Source: Bacteroidales bacterium UBA3663
GTDB lineage: Bacteria > Bacteroidota > Bacteroidia > Bacteroidales > UBA3663
Length of the DNA stretch: 7,305 bases
Direction of reading: 5' to 3'
Assembly: GCA_002373755.1 (NCBI GenBank)
Contig: DFJU01000068.1
Span: 1-7,305 of the forward strand
Positions within the stretch are counted from its first letter, which is position 1; every line of letters begins with the position of its first letter. This document shows positions 1-6,167 of this stretch, in pieces. Under the pieces are notes generated by a model that ran no database searches, was not told where the DNA came from, and saw only the letters and a list, made by a program, of their open reading frames with translations. A program made the position numbers and the translations under genes.

Positions 1-53
1 AGAGCATCTGCCTTACAAGCATAGGGTCGGTGGTTCGAATCCGTCAACGCCCA
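1..53 (+). tRNA. tRNA-Val (anticodon UAC), 5' end cut by window
   Basis: Only the part from the end of the D arm onwards is present. The anticodon arm is at 7-23 with loop CTTACAA at 12-18, giving anticodon TAC (valine). The T arm is at 29-45 with loop TTCGAAT, and the 3' acceptor strand AACGCCC at 46-52 is followed by discriminator A at 53. The next bases are CTC, so CCA is not encoded and must be added after transcription. The anticodon stem TCTGC/GCATA has a C-T mismatch (8 with 22) where the usual tRNA-Val sequence would have a C-G pair, and the T stem has two adjacent G-T wobbles. The missing 5' acceptor strand should read about GGGCGTT. A terminator follows directly, so this is the last gene of its transcript. 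Identity is secure; full function is less so because of the mismatch. Confidence 0.9.
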
Positions 54-60
54 CTCCGAG

Positions 61-91
61 GAACTTCTACAATATGTAGTAGTTCTTTTTT
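61..91 (+). terminator. Rho-independent terminator after tRNA-Val
   Basis: The arms are GAACTTCTAC (61-70) and GTAGTAGTTC (76-85), giving nine pairs out of ten around a 5-nt AATAT loop, followed directly by six T (86-91). It lies 7 nt past the tRNA end and is well placed to end the tRNA transcript before lrgA. Confidence 0.85.
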
Positions 92-159
92 GTATAATCT
101 CCCCGAAAAGTTTTCTTGAGGATTTTCTGCCCAAACAGAATTTTTAAACAAAACAAGAT

Positions 160-513
160 ATGTTCAGACAGTTTGCAATCATCATCGGATGTCTTGCCGT
201 TGGCGAACTTATCGTTTGGCTCACCAACATTCCTATTCCTTCGAGCATCTTGGGAATGCTCCTTCTCACCGCCCTTCTACAGACCAAAGCCATTAAACTT
301 GAGTGGGTCGAGACGCTAAGCACTTTTCTGACCAAGAATATGGGCTTTTTCTTTGTTCCACCGGGTGTGGCGCTGATGCTTTATTTCGACATTATAAAGG
401 CTGAGTTTGTGCCTATTGTCGTGTCGGTTGTGGCAAGCACGATTCTCGTGATTGTGGTTACGGGATGGTCGCACCACATTACGCGCATTTTTCAGGATAA
501 AATAAAGAAATAG
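160..513 (+). CDS. lrgA: CidA/LrgA family holin-like membrane protein
   Basis: This is a 117-residue inner-membrane protein of the CidA/LrgA family, small holin-like proteins first linked to control of murein hydrolase activity and cell lysis. Their LrgB partners have more recently been linked to pyruvate or glycolate transport. About four hydrophobic helices are visible (roughly residues 5-22, 27-41, 62-78 and 84-102), with a basic C-terminal tail. The family signature is seen as PIPSSILGMLL (25-35) and MGFFFVPPGVAL (61-72). Length is usual for the family. The start is the ATG at 160, preceded by an A-rich stretch rather than a Shine-Dalgarno motif, as is common in Bacteroidota. The lrgB homologue begins 4 bp after its stop, so the two are surely co-transcribed. 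The lrgA/cidA choice is by family only; sequence alone does not separate the two roles. I saw no clear TAnnTTTG promoter in 92-159. Confidence 0.92.
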   Translation: MFRQFAIIIGCLAVGELIVWLTNIPIPSSILGMLLLTALLQTKAIKLEWVETLSTFLTKNMGFFFVPPGVALMLYFDIIKAEFVPIVVSVVASTILVIVVTGWSHHITRIFQDKIKK

Positions 514-517
514 ACCG

Positions 518-1210
518 ATGGAATATCTACAAAACCAATATTTTCTGCTCACGCTAACCTTTGGCGTGTTCTTCCTGGCACGAAGGCTGCAAAGACTGAC
601 TGGCTGGGCTTTGCTCAATCCCATTTTGCTGAGCATCGCCTTTCTGATTATATTTCTGAAGGTTACGGGAATAAAGTACGAGACTTACCAGAGCGCAGGC
701 TCGATGATTGACTTCTGGCTGAAGCCTGCCGTAGTTGCCTTGGGAGTGCCGCTCTACCGCCAGTTGCGCTCGATAAGGCAGCAGATTGTGCCAATACTCG
801 TGTCGCAGTTTGTGGGCTGCACGGTGGGCATCGTATCGGTTGTGCTGATAGCCAAATGGCTTGGAGCGAGCAAAGACGTCATCCTCTCGCTTGCCAGCAA
901 GTCGGTAACCACCCCGATAGCCATGGAGGTTACTCGCACGCTTGGCGGAATACCGTCGCTTACGGCTGCCATTGTTGTGTGCGTTGGAATTCTGGGCGCG
1001 GTTGTTGGATTCAAGGTGCTGTATGTGGGGCACATAAAACATGCCGACTCGCAAGGCATCTCGATAGGAACGGCAGCCCATGCCGTGGGAACATCTGCCG
1101 CCATGCAGAAGGGCGAACTGCACGGCGTTTATGCCAGCCTCGGACTAATCCTAAACGGTATTCTAACGGCAATCCTTACTCCGTACATCTTGCAGATGCT
1201 TGGTTTTTGA
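518..1210 (+). CDS. lrgB: LrgB family protein (CidB/LrgB, antiholin-like)
   Basis: This is a 230-residue polytopic inner-membrane protein, the usual partner of LrgA/CidA. Family landmarks visible are LKPAVVALGVPLYRQ (68-82), KSVTTPIAMEV (128-138), and the Gly/Ala-rich GTAAHAVGTSAAMQKGE (184-200), the strongest signature of LrgB. Hydrophobic segments run through about 8-20, 31-49, 64-80, 91-113, 147-170 and 205-227. In bacteria the pair is tied to murein hydrolase control and autolysis; plant PLGG1, an LrgA-LrgB fusion, carries glycolate/glycerate across the plastid envelope, and Bacillus and Streptococcus members move pyruvate. A metabolite-export role is therefore as plausible here as a lysis role. 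The ATG lies 4 bp after lrgA, and a strong terminator begins 4 nt after the stop, closing a two-gene operon. There is no adjacent LytTR-type two-component system in the window to suggest regulation. Confidence 0.95.
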   Translation: MEYLQNQYFLLTLTFGVFFLARRLQRLTGWALLNPILLSIAFLIIFLKVTGIKYETYQSAGSMIDFWLKPAVVALGVPLYRQLRSIRQQIVPILVSQFVGCTVGIVSVVLIAKWLGASKDVILSLASKSVTTPIAMEVTRTLGGIPSLTAAIVVCVGILGAVVGFKVLYVGHIKHADSQGISIGTAAHAVGTSAAMQKGELHGVYASLGLILNGILTAILTPYILQMLGF

Positions 1211-1213
1211 TAT

Positions 1214-1265
1214 GAATATAGCCTGTCATTCCTTCAGCAGAAATGACAGGCTATATTCTTTTTTT
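1214..1265 (+). terminator. Strong rho-independent terminator of the lrgAB operon
   Basis: A perfect 17-bp stem is formed by 1214-1230 and 1242-1258 (arm starts GAATATAGCC, ends GGCTATATTC), with an 11-nt loop and seven T at 1259-1265. The T run is only on the plus-strand side, so it serves lrgB. Confidence 0.95.
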
Positions 1266-1347
1266 ACGAATCCAACATCACGCAATACACACTATTGTAT
1301 GGTTCCGGCATTTCTACGCAGAGACGAGTCGAAATCGCCGAAGGTAA

Positions 1348-1560
1348 GAAGACGCATCTGAGCACTTGTCTTTCTCAAGCCCGACACAGACGACGGCGGG
1401 AACGCTGACGGTCTATTATGAGGTATCGGCCGACAACTACGCGCTTCTGACCGGCAGCGCGACAGTGACCGTCGCCAAGGCCGACATCGCAACAGGTGGT
1501 TACACCGCGCCGGAAACGGTCGTCGTGACGGGTGGCGGCAAGAAAGCCATCGTGTGGTAA
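1348..1560 (+). pseudogene. Probable relic: 3' end of a repetitive surface (Ig-like) protein
   Basis: An open frame runs from just after an in-frame TAA (1345-1347) to a TAA at 1558-1560. Its only possible starts are non-ATG (TTG at 1366, 64 residues). The peptide contains AGTLTVYYEVSADNY, then SATVTVAKADI, then GGYTAPETVV. This resembles the join between two tandem Ig-like repeats in Bacteroidales and Gram-positive surface proteins, where a strand like GTYTVYYKV is followed by VTVAKA and then a new repeat. Codons end mostly in G or C, which supports past coding. There is no signal peptide, and one repeat unit is far too short for such proteins, so I read it as the remaining 3' end of a larger decayed or deleted gene, with its terminator still in place 42 nt downstream. 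It could instead be a chance open frame. The assignment rests on pattern recall and should be treated as tentative. Confidence 0.4.
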
Positions 1561-1601
1561 TGAGATTTCTTCCATAATCCTTTTTGTAAGGAGAAAATAT
1601 A

Positions 1602-1634
1602 AAGCCAGCGGAATGATTTCCGTTGGCTTTTTTT
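1602..1634 (+). terminator. Rho-independent terminator after the surface-protein relic
   Basis: A 12-bp stem is formed by AAGCCAGCGGAA (1602-1613) and TTCCGTTGGCTT (1618-1629), with one G-T wobble, a 4-nt loop TGAT, and a T run through 1634. It lies about 40 nt past the stop at 1560 and has no other gene to serve, which supports former transcription of the relic. Confidence 0.85.
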
Positions 1635-1704
1635 GTGCAACTTTTTCGCGTAGTGGCATCGGCCAAAACGAAATCAGCATCCCGATTCCTGAAAAAATAT
1701 AGTC

Positions 1705-1764
1705 CAATTATTGCACGTCAATTATTAGAAAAATGACGCGAAAAAATGTTTGTTTGCAATTATT
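1705..1764 (+). repeat. Three copies of octamer CAATTATT upstream of the receptor gene
   Basis: CAATTATT occurs at 1705-1712, 1719-1726 and 1757-1764, all in the same orientation. The third copy lies just upstream of the -7 element. Between the second and third copies there is also an inverted pair, CGTCA (1716-1720) and TGACG (1734-1738). The placement suggests a regulator or a curved UP-like promoter region, but the stretch is AT-rich and such octamers can arise by chance. Confidence 0.4.
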
Positions 1765-1775
1765 CCGTACTTTTG
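1749..1775 (+). promoter_or_regulatory. Bacteroidota-type promoter of the TonB-dependent receptor gene
   Basis: TACTTTTG at 1768-1775 fits exactly the Bacteroidota -7 consensus TAnnTTTG. A TTTG at 1749-1752 could act as the -33 element, although the 15-bp gap is shorter than the usual roughly 19-21 bp; a second TTTG is at 1753-1756. Transcription would start near 1781-1783, leaving a leader of about 40 nt to the ATG at 1821 or about 70 nt to the ATG at 1851. Confidence 0.6.
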
Positions 1776-1820
1776 CATGTCAGTGAAAGCTGTCGGCCAG
1801 ATGTTTGTTAAATTATCTAA

Positions 1821-4268
1821 ATGTATTTTTTAATCAGAAAATCGAAAACAATGAACACTAATCATTACCTGAATTTTGGAATTCTGTTGACCTCAATGTC
1901 GCTATTCTCTTTTTTCAATGAAACGGCTGATGCGCAGACGTTGCGCGGTGCTGTTACGGATGCAATTTCCGGCGAACCGCTTATTGGAGCTGCTGTCCGA
2001 ATTCTCGAACTCGACGGCGTGGGCGCTGCGACCGACATCGACGGCCAATATCGTATCGAATTGAGCAAGCCGGGCCGATATACTGTCGAGGCAAGCTACA
2101 TCGGCTATGAAACTTGTGTGATGAAGGAGCAGCTTGTCGTCGGTGCCAAGGATAATGTTGTCAACATCGGGCTACGTGAAAATAACCGCGAATTGAGCGA
2201 AGTCGTGGTTCGTCCGCGTGTGAACAAGGAGGCTACGGTCAATCCGACGGTGCTTGCGGGCGGACTGATGCTCTCGATGGAGGAGGCTACGCGATTTGCC
2301 GGTGGAGGCAACGACCCTGCCCGATTGGTGTCGGCCTTTGCAGGTATATCGGCCAGTTCGAATGGCAATGGCGTGTCTGTGCATGGCAATGCTCCGCAAA
2401 TGATGAAGTATCGCGTGGAGGGCGTGGAGGTGTTCACTCCGAACCACTACAATGACTTCTACGAGGCAGGTTTCGGTATGGTGAGTGCTCTGAATGCCAA
2501 TGTGGTCGGCAATTCCGATTTTTTCGTTTCGACCTTCAATGCCAATTATTCAAATTCGCTAAGTGGCGTTTTTGACATGAAGATGCGCGCAGGCAACAAT
2601 TCCCGACACGAACATCTGATTCAGGTCGGCACCGTGTCAGAGGAAATCACATCGGAAGGGCCATTGTCGAAAAAAAACAATTCAAGCTACATTTTCAACT
2701 ATAGATATGGTTTTACGTCGTTGGCCAACAAAATGAAAATCATAGACTATGGCTCTGAATTCGATTTTCAGGACTTTTCGTTGAAGCTGAATTTCCCGAC
2801 GAAAAAGGTCGGTACATTCTCGGTCTTCGCTCTCGGATATTTTGACAGTGCCGATGACTATATGCCGGATATTGAAGACATAGCGACGATCTATGATGCA
2901 TCGAAGCAGAAGGGCAGCTTGTCCGGATTGTTGGGTGGAGCATCGCACAGAATCCATTTCGGCAACAAGTGGACGTGGCGCACGACATTGGCCTACAATG
3001 CACAGCATGTCAAATCGGACATCGGATATTGGGACATGTTGCGCGATGCCGACAATGTGCTGACTGTGCCGGTAGCCTACGCCGAGCCGCATCGCATTGT
3101 GCCTTACAGCCATCAGAAAATGAACGAAGACCGTTTGTTGGTGAACACTGAACTGTCGAAACAGGTGACGGCCAAATGGCTTTTGCAGTTGGGCGCCGAA
3201 TATTCACATCGGTTCTTCGACCTCGGTTACAGTTCTACCGACTATGTCTATTCGGCCGCATCGTTTGCCGATCTGGTCAAGGCAAAGGGCGACACGGGCT
3301 TGGGCAGCATCTTCTGGCAGAATGTGGTGAAACCGTCAGCGTATTTCAGCATGAACCTTGGCGTGACGGCAAATTATTTTGCGTTTTCCGACGACGTGAG
3401 TGTCGAGCCGCGCGTCAGTATGAAGTGGGAGCCGAACAGCCGCAACTCGCTTTCGTTGGGCTACGGCATACATTCGATGATTGAGCGTTTGGACGCCTAT
3501 TTCTATGAGGAGGATGGCAAACTGTTGAACAAGGATTTGGGATTCTCGAAGGCGCATCATCTTTTGGCCACCTATCGCTATATGTTCAATGAAAATCTGA
3601 ATTTGCGACTGAATGCCTATTGGCAGTATGGGTTCGACACTCCGGTTGGCGTCGATGGTTCGAAATTCTGCGCCGTGAACCGCTTCATGAATTACTTTGA
3701 CGAGCCTCTTGCCAACGACGGCAACACGCGCAACTATGGAGCCGATGTCACTTTGGAGCAATATATGAGTCATGGGTTCTACGGTCAAGTCAATGTCTCG
3801 GTATATAAGTCGGAATATCGCGGACAGGACAAGGTTTGGCGAAGTCAGCTTTATGACCGTGGATATATGGCAAAAGTGCTCGGCGGAAAGGAATGGATGG
3901 TTGGCAAAGGCCGGCAGAACGTGTTCAACATCAGTGCAAAATACACCGTACAGGGTGGTTTGCGCTATACGCCGATGGATGTCGATGCCATGTGTGCCTT
4001 GTTGGATGCCGGAATGTTGGGCGAGCAGATACTCTACAAGGACGATGAGACAATGGGCAAGCAGTACAATCCTGAACATACTGTCGATTTGACAATAAGC
4101 TACAAAATCAACAAGAAGCACGTCAGCCACACCATTGCATTTGAAGGCATAAACATTTTGATGAACGAAACGCCTTATGCCCAACAGTTTGATATAATGA
4201 ACCGCACTGTTTCAACCGAAAAGGTCGGCATTTCGCTCCCGAACCTGTTCTATAGGTTGGATTTCTGA
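1821..4268 (+). CDS. TonB-dependent outer-membrane receptor with carboxypeptidase-regulatory-like domain
   Basis: This is an 815-residue outer-membrane receptor that would import a bound ligand with energy from TonB-ExbBD. From the N-terminus it has a signal peptide, with a likely cut at ADA|QT near residue 38; a CarboxypepD_reg-like beta-sandwich (about 40-120) with LRGAVTDAISGEPLIGA and SYIGYE; and a plug-like region (about 135-255). The plug carries VSVHGNAPQMMKYRVEGVEV (185-204), then TPNHY, then YSNSLSGVFDMKMRAGN (243-259). This matches a Bacteroidota receptor group whose usual form is RGNSP..WR.EGIEIPNPNHF, with H in place of the usual R here. A beta-barrel follows to the C-terminal RLDF, whose final Phe is the usual barrel-assembly signal. 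No SusD-like gene follows and SusC-specific motifs are not evident, so it is a stand-alone receptor of unknown substrate. The start is uncertain: ATG 1851 has a typical A-rich context, but ATG 1821 adds the RKSK positive charges a signal peptide usually needs. Confidence 0.93.
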   Translation: MYFLIRKSKTMNTNHYLNFGILLTSMSLFSFFNETADAQTLRGAVTDAISGEPLIGAAVRILELDGVGAATDIDGQYRIELSKPGRYTVEASYIGYETCVMKEQLVVGAKDNVVNIGLRENNRELSEVVVRPRVNKEATVNPTVLAGGLMLSMEEATRFAGGGNDPARLVSAFAGISASSNGNGVSVHGNAPQMMKYRVEGVEVFTPNHYNDFYEAGFGMVSALNANVVGNSDFFVSTFNANYSNSLSGVFDMKMRAGNNSRHEHLIQVGTVSEEITSEGPLSKKNNSSYIFNYRYGFTSLANKMKIIDYGSEFDFQDFSLKLNFPTKKVGTFSVFALGYFDSADDYMPDIEDIATIYDASKQKGSLSGLLGGASHRIHFGNKWTWRTTLAYNAQHVKSDIGYWDMLRDADNVLTVPVAYAEPHRIVPYSHQKMNEDRLLVNTELSKQVTAKWLLQLGAEYSHRFFDLGYSSTDYVYSAASFADLVKAKGDTGLGSIFWQNVVKPSAYFSMNLGVTANYFAFSDDVSVEPRVSMKWEPNSRNSLSLGYGIHSMIERLDAYFYEEDGKLLNKDLGFSKAHHLLATYRYMFNENLNLRLNAYWQYGFDTPVGVDGSKFCAVNRFMNYFDEPLANDGNTRNYGADVTLEQYMSHGFYGQVNVSVYKSEYRGQDKVWRSQLYDRGYMAKVLGGKEWMVGKGRQNVFNISAKYTVQGGLRYTPMDVDAMCALLDAGMLGEQILYKDDETMGKQYNPEHTVDLTISYKINKKHVSHTIAFEGINILMNETPYAQQFDIMNRTVSTEKVGISLPNLFYRLDF

Positions 4269-4303
4269 TGCTACACATCGTTCAATGGATTAGGCGAAAC
4301 AAT

Positions 4304-4351
4304 ATGGACTTTGATTTTCCCCTTCACGGAGTTGATCAAAGTCCATTTTTT
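4304..4351 (+). terminator. Rho-independent terminator of the receptor gene
   Basis: A perfect 12-bp stem is formed by ATGGACTTTGAT (4304-4315) and ATCAAAGTCCAT (4335-4346), with a 19-nt loop and a T run at 4347-4351. It lies 35 nt past the receptor stop. The T run exists only in the plus direction, so it is not a good shared terminator for the converging deoC. Confidence 0.85.
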
Positions 4352-4393
4352 GAGATTGCAGCAGTTGCCTGTCAATCTGGTGTGTTGCTGGGC

Positions 4394-4413
4394 AAAGGCA
4401 TCGGCCAATGCCT
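4394..4413 (-). terminator. Possible weak terminator after deoC
   Basis: On the minus strand, 4 nt past the deoC stop, AGGCAT (complement of 4408-4413) and ATGCCT (complement of 4396-4401) can pair around a 6-nt centre, followed by only three T. It is the only hairpin placed to end the deoC message before the receptor terminator, but both stem and T run are short. Confidence 0.35.
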
Positions 4414-4417
4414 CGAC

Positions 4418-5308
4418 TTACAGGAAGTGCTTGATTGTCTGGCCCTCGATGGCGCTGAGCAGGTTGTTGGCGGCAGAGCTTGCACCGATGCGGTAGAGGT
4501 CTTTCGTGAGCCATTCCTCGCCGAGCACTGTCTTGACGATGGTGTAATACTTCACGGCATCTTCAGGAGTGCGCACGCCGCCGGCCACCTTGAAGCCAAT
4601 GCGAGTGCCCGTCTCGTCGTAGTATGCCTTGATCATCTTGCACATCACGTAGGCGGCTTCGGGAGTGGCTGCTACGTCGATTTTTCCGGTCGATGTCTTG
4701 ATGAAGTCGGCGCCGGCATACATTGCGAGGATTGAAGCCTTGGCGATGAGCGATGCCTTCTTCAATGCGCCAGTCTCGAGGATGACCTTGAAGATTTTGT
4801 CCTTGCAGGCCTCCTTGCACTCCTGGATGGTGTCGCACATCGACTCGTAGTCGCCGGCCAGCATTTGGCCTACGTTGATCACGATGTCAACCTCGTCTGC
4901 ACCTGAGGCCACGGCAAGGCTGCATTCGGCCACCTTGATTTCGTCGAATGTCTGGCTCGACGGGAATCCGGCAGCGACGACGGTCGTGTCAACTTCGCTC
5001 ACGTCGAGGAAGGTCGAAACCGTCTCGGCAAAATTCGGATAGACGCAAATTGAAGCTACGTTGTCGTAGTTCGGATATGCCTCTTCGAAGAGGTTGACGC
5101 GCTCGACGAAGTCGCGGATGCGCTCCTCGTTGTCGGTCGGGTTGAGGCTTGTCAGGTCGATGCAGCCGAGGCTGAATTTCAGCACGTCGGTCGTGTTGTT
5201 CTGGTCGTAGCCGTCGGCGATGATTTTTGCGGTTTCGGCCTTGACTTCCTCATCGTCCAGTTCGGTCTGAAATTTTTTCAGAGCGTCAAGATACTTGTTT
5301 GTTTCCAT
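4418..5308 (-). CDS. deoC: Deoxyribose-phosphate aldolase
   Basis: This 296-residue cytoplasmic enzyme reversibly splits 2-deoxy-D-ribose 5-phosphate into glyceraldehyde 3-phosphate and acetaldehyde, the last step of deoxynucleoside breakdown. It is a class I TIM-barrel aldolase. The Schiff-base lysine is K204 in GADFIKTSTGK (199-209). The second catalytic lysine is K240 in GFKVAGGVRT (238-247), where E. coli has GFKPAGGVRT. The aspartate is D141 in GADEVD (136-141). IDLTSLN (50-56) near the N-terminus and RIGASSAANNLL (273-284, phosphate loop) near the C-terminus are also typical. It is longer than the E. coli enzyme mainly through an N-terminal extension of about 40 residues. All key residues are present, so it should be active. 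The ATG at 5308 is preceded by a T/A-rich run. No other deo genes are in the window; the upstream neighbour on the same strand is the deacetylase gene, across the inverted-repeat element at 5328-5499. Confidence 0.97.
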   Translation of the reverse strand: METNKYLDALKKFQTELDDEEVKAETAKIIADGYDQNNTTDVLKFSLGCIDLTSLNPTDNEERIRDFVERVNLFEEAYPNYDNVASICVYPNFAETVSTFLDVSEVDTTVVAAGFPSSQTFDEIKVAECSLAVASGADEVDIVINVGQMLAGDYESMCDTIQECKEACKDKIFKVILETGALKKASLIAKASILAMYAGADFIKTSTGKIDVAATPEAAYVMCKMIKAYYDETGTRIGFKVAGGVRTPEDAVKYYTIVKTVLGEEWLTKDLYRIGASSAANNLLSAIEGQTIKHFL

Positions 5309-5327
5309 AATAAAAAAAATTAAGTCC

Positions 5328-5499
5328 GACCCCCTCCCGACCTCCCCGAGGGGAGGAGATTGTCCTGCACAGGACGTGATGATGGTGGAATTGAAGTCGG
5401 GGTTTGTTTTATAATAAATCTTATACTTGTTGTTTCATTTTCCGTTCGTTTTGTTTTGGGGGAGCAGTCTCCTCCCCTCGGGGAGGCTGGGAGGGGGTC
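5328..5499. repeat. 172-bp element bounded by 32-bp GC-rich inverted repeats (MITE- or REP-like)
   Basis: The arm at 5328-5359 (begins GACCCCCTCC) and the arm at 5468-5499 (ends GGAGGGGGTC) are inverted copies over 32 bp with two mismatches. Each arm also contains a smaller near-palindrome, CCTCCCC/GGGGAGG. The 108-bp core is AT-rich in its right half and holds a 6-bp dyad, GTCCTG/CAGGAC (5362-5375), but no open frame or clear promoter. The right arm begins directly after the deacetylase stop codon and the left arm ends 19 bp before the deoC start. In RNA the arms would form a very stable stem between the two genes. GC-rich palindromes of this kind are, from memory, common between genes in Bacteroidales; whether this is mobile, a terminator or an mRNA stabiliser cannot be told from one copy. 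Confidence 0.8.
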
Positions 5500-6111
5500 T
5501 TACAGTAGCTTGAATTCATACCCTTGTGCGATGAGCCAGTCGATGGCAGCGGGCAGCGCCTCCTGCAAGTTGTGCCACGATTTCGGCTGGTCGTGGAAGG
5601 TGATGATTGAGCCGTTGCGAGTGAATTTCTTCACGTTTTCGACCACTTGCGATGCCACGATGCGGTTGGAATAGTCGCGCGTAACGACGTCCCAGAATAT
5701 CAGACGGTATTTCTTTTGTAGCAGTCGGGCATGACCCCATCGGAGCCAGCCGTGCGGCGGTCGGAACAGTTCACTGTGAATCAGCATGTTGGCTTTCTCT
5801 ACGTTGGCCAAATATGCCTTCGAGCCGTAGGTCAGGGCCGATATGTGGTTCATCGTGTGGTTGCCCACGTGGTGGCCGCGTAGCTTGACCATCTCGAATA
5901 GGCTGCGGTAGCGTGCCACGTTGTCGCCCACACAGAAGAATGTCGCTTTGATGTCGTATCGGTCGAGCAGATCCAGCACCCAGGGCGTCACCTCGGGGGT
6001 CGGGCCGTCGTCGAACGTCAGATACACGCATTTCGGCCGTGATGGAATCCTCCACAGGCTGTCGGGCGCCATCAGTCGGCGAAAAAAAGTGGGCGGCTGC
6101 TCGATGAACAT
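5500..6111 (-). CDS. Polysaccharide deacetylase (NodB/CE4 family)
   Basis: This is a 203-residue CE4 metal-dependent deacetylase, a family that removes N- or O-acetyl groups from chitin oligomers, peptidoglycan or other glycans. All five NodB motifs are visible: TFDDGP (32-37, catalytic base and metal Asp at 34-35), HTMNH (85-89, metal His 85 and 89), RPPHGW (117-122), WDVVTRDY (140-147) and TFHD (171-174, His 173). It is therefore likely active. There is no signal peptide or membrane segment, and the domain starts almost at the N-terminus, so it appears cytoplasmic. The opening MFIEQPP resembles short Bacteroidales homologues, which supports the ATG at 6111. The substrate is unknown. The start codon lies only 3 nt after the T run of a terminator-like hairpin belonging to the upstream gene, and the stop codon touches the inverted-repeat element. 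Confidence 0.93.
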   Translation of the reverse strand: MFIEQPPTFFRRLMAPDSLWRIPSRPKCVYLTFDDGPTPEVTPWVLDLLDRYDIKATFFCVGDNVARYRSLFEMVKLRGHHVGNHTMNHISALTYGSKAYLANVEKANMLIHSELFRPPHGWLRWGHARLLQKKYRLIFWDVVTRDYSNRIVASQVVENVKKFTRNGSIITFHDQPKSWHNLQEALPAAIDWLIAQGYEFKLL

Positions 6112-6114
6112 ACG

Positions 6115-6167
6115 AAAAACCGTCGGATTTCGCCCTGCCGCAGTGGTTGCAGGGCGAAACCCGATGG
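6115..6167 (-). terminator. Terminator-like hairpin between the DUF2723 and deacetylase genes
   Basis: On the minus strand, arms of 19 nt (complements of 6149-6167 and 6120-6138) pair with one G-U wobble and one A-C mismatch, around a 10-nt loop, followed by five T (complement of 6115-6119). It begins 4 nt past the DUF2723 stop and ends 3 nt before the deacetylase ATG. On the plus strand no T run follows, so it acts only in the minus direction. Confidence 0.85.

Noticed and set aside
125..145. Small hairpin TTCTG/CAGAA followed by five T upstream of lrgA
   Set aside because: Only five weak pairs; too unstable to count as a terminator or riboswitch, although it lies close to the lrgA start.
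554..1123. 189-residue minus-strand open frame inside lrgB
   Set aside because: It is antisense to a clear LrgB gene; the peptide is low in hydrophobic structure and has no family resemblance.
1307..1339. Imperfect dyad CGGCATTTC / GAAATCGCCG in the relic region
   Set aside because: It needs a bulge and a 16-nt loop, no T run follows, and I could not tie it to any RNA family.
1292..1707. Two overlapping minus-strand open frames in the lrgB-receptor gap
   Set aside because: They run through the terminator at 1602-1634, their peptides are Arg/Ser-rich without a known motif, and the plus-strand frame at 1348-1560 explains the coding-like bias better.
3336..4184. 282-residue open frame on the minus strand within the receptor gene
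   Set aside because: It lies wholly antisense to a well-supported receptor gene, has no recognisable domain, and has the composition expected from reading the complement of biased codons.
4268..4735. 155-residue plus-strand open frame overlapping the receptor stop
   Set aside because: It passes through the receptor terminator and then runs antisense to deoC; deoC has all catalytic residues.
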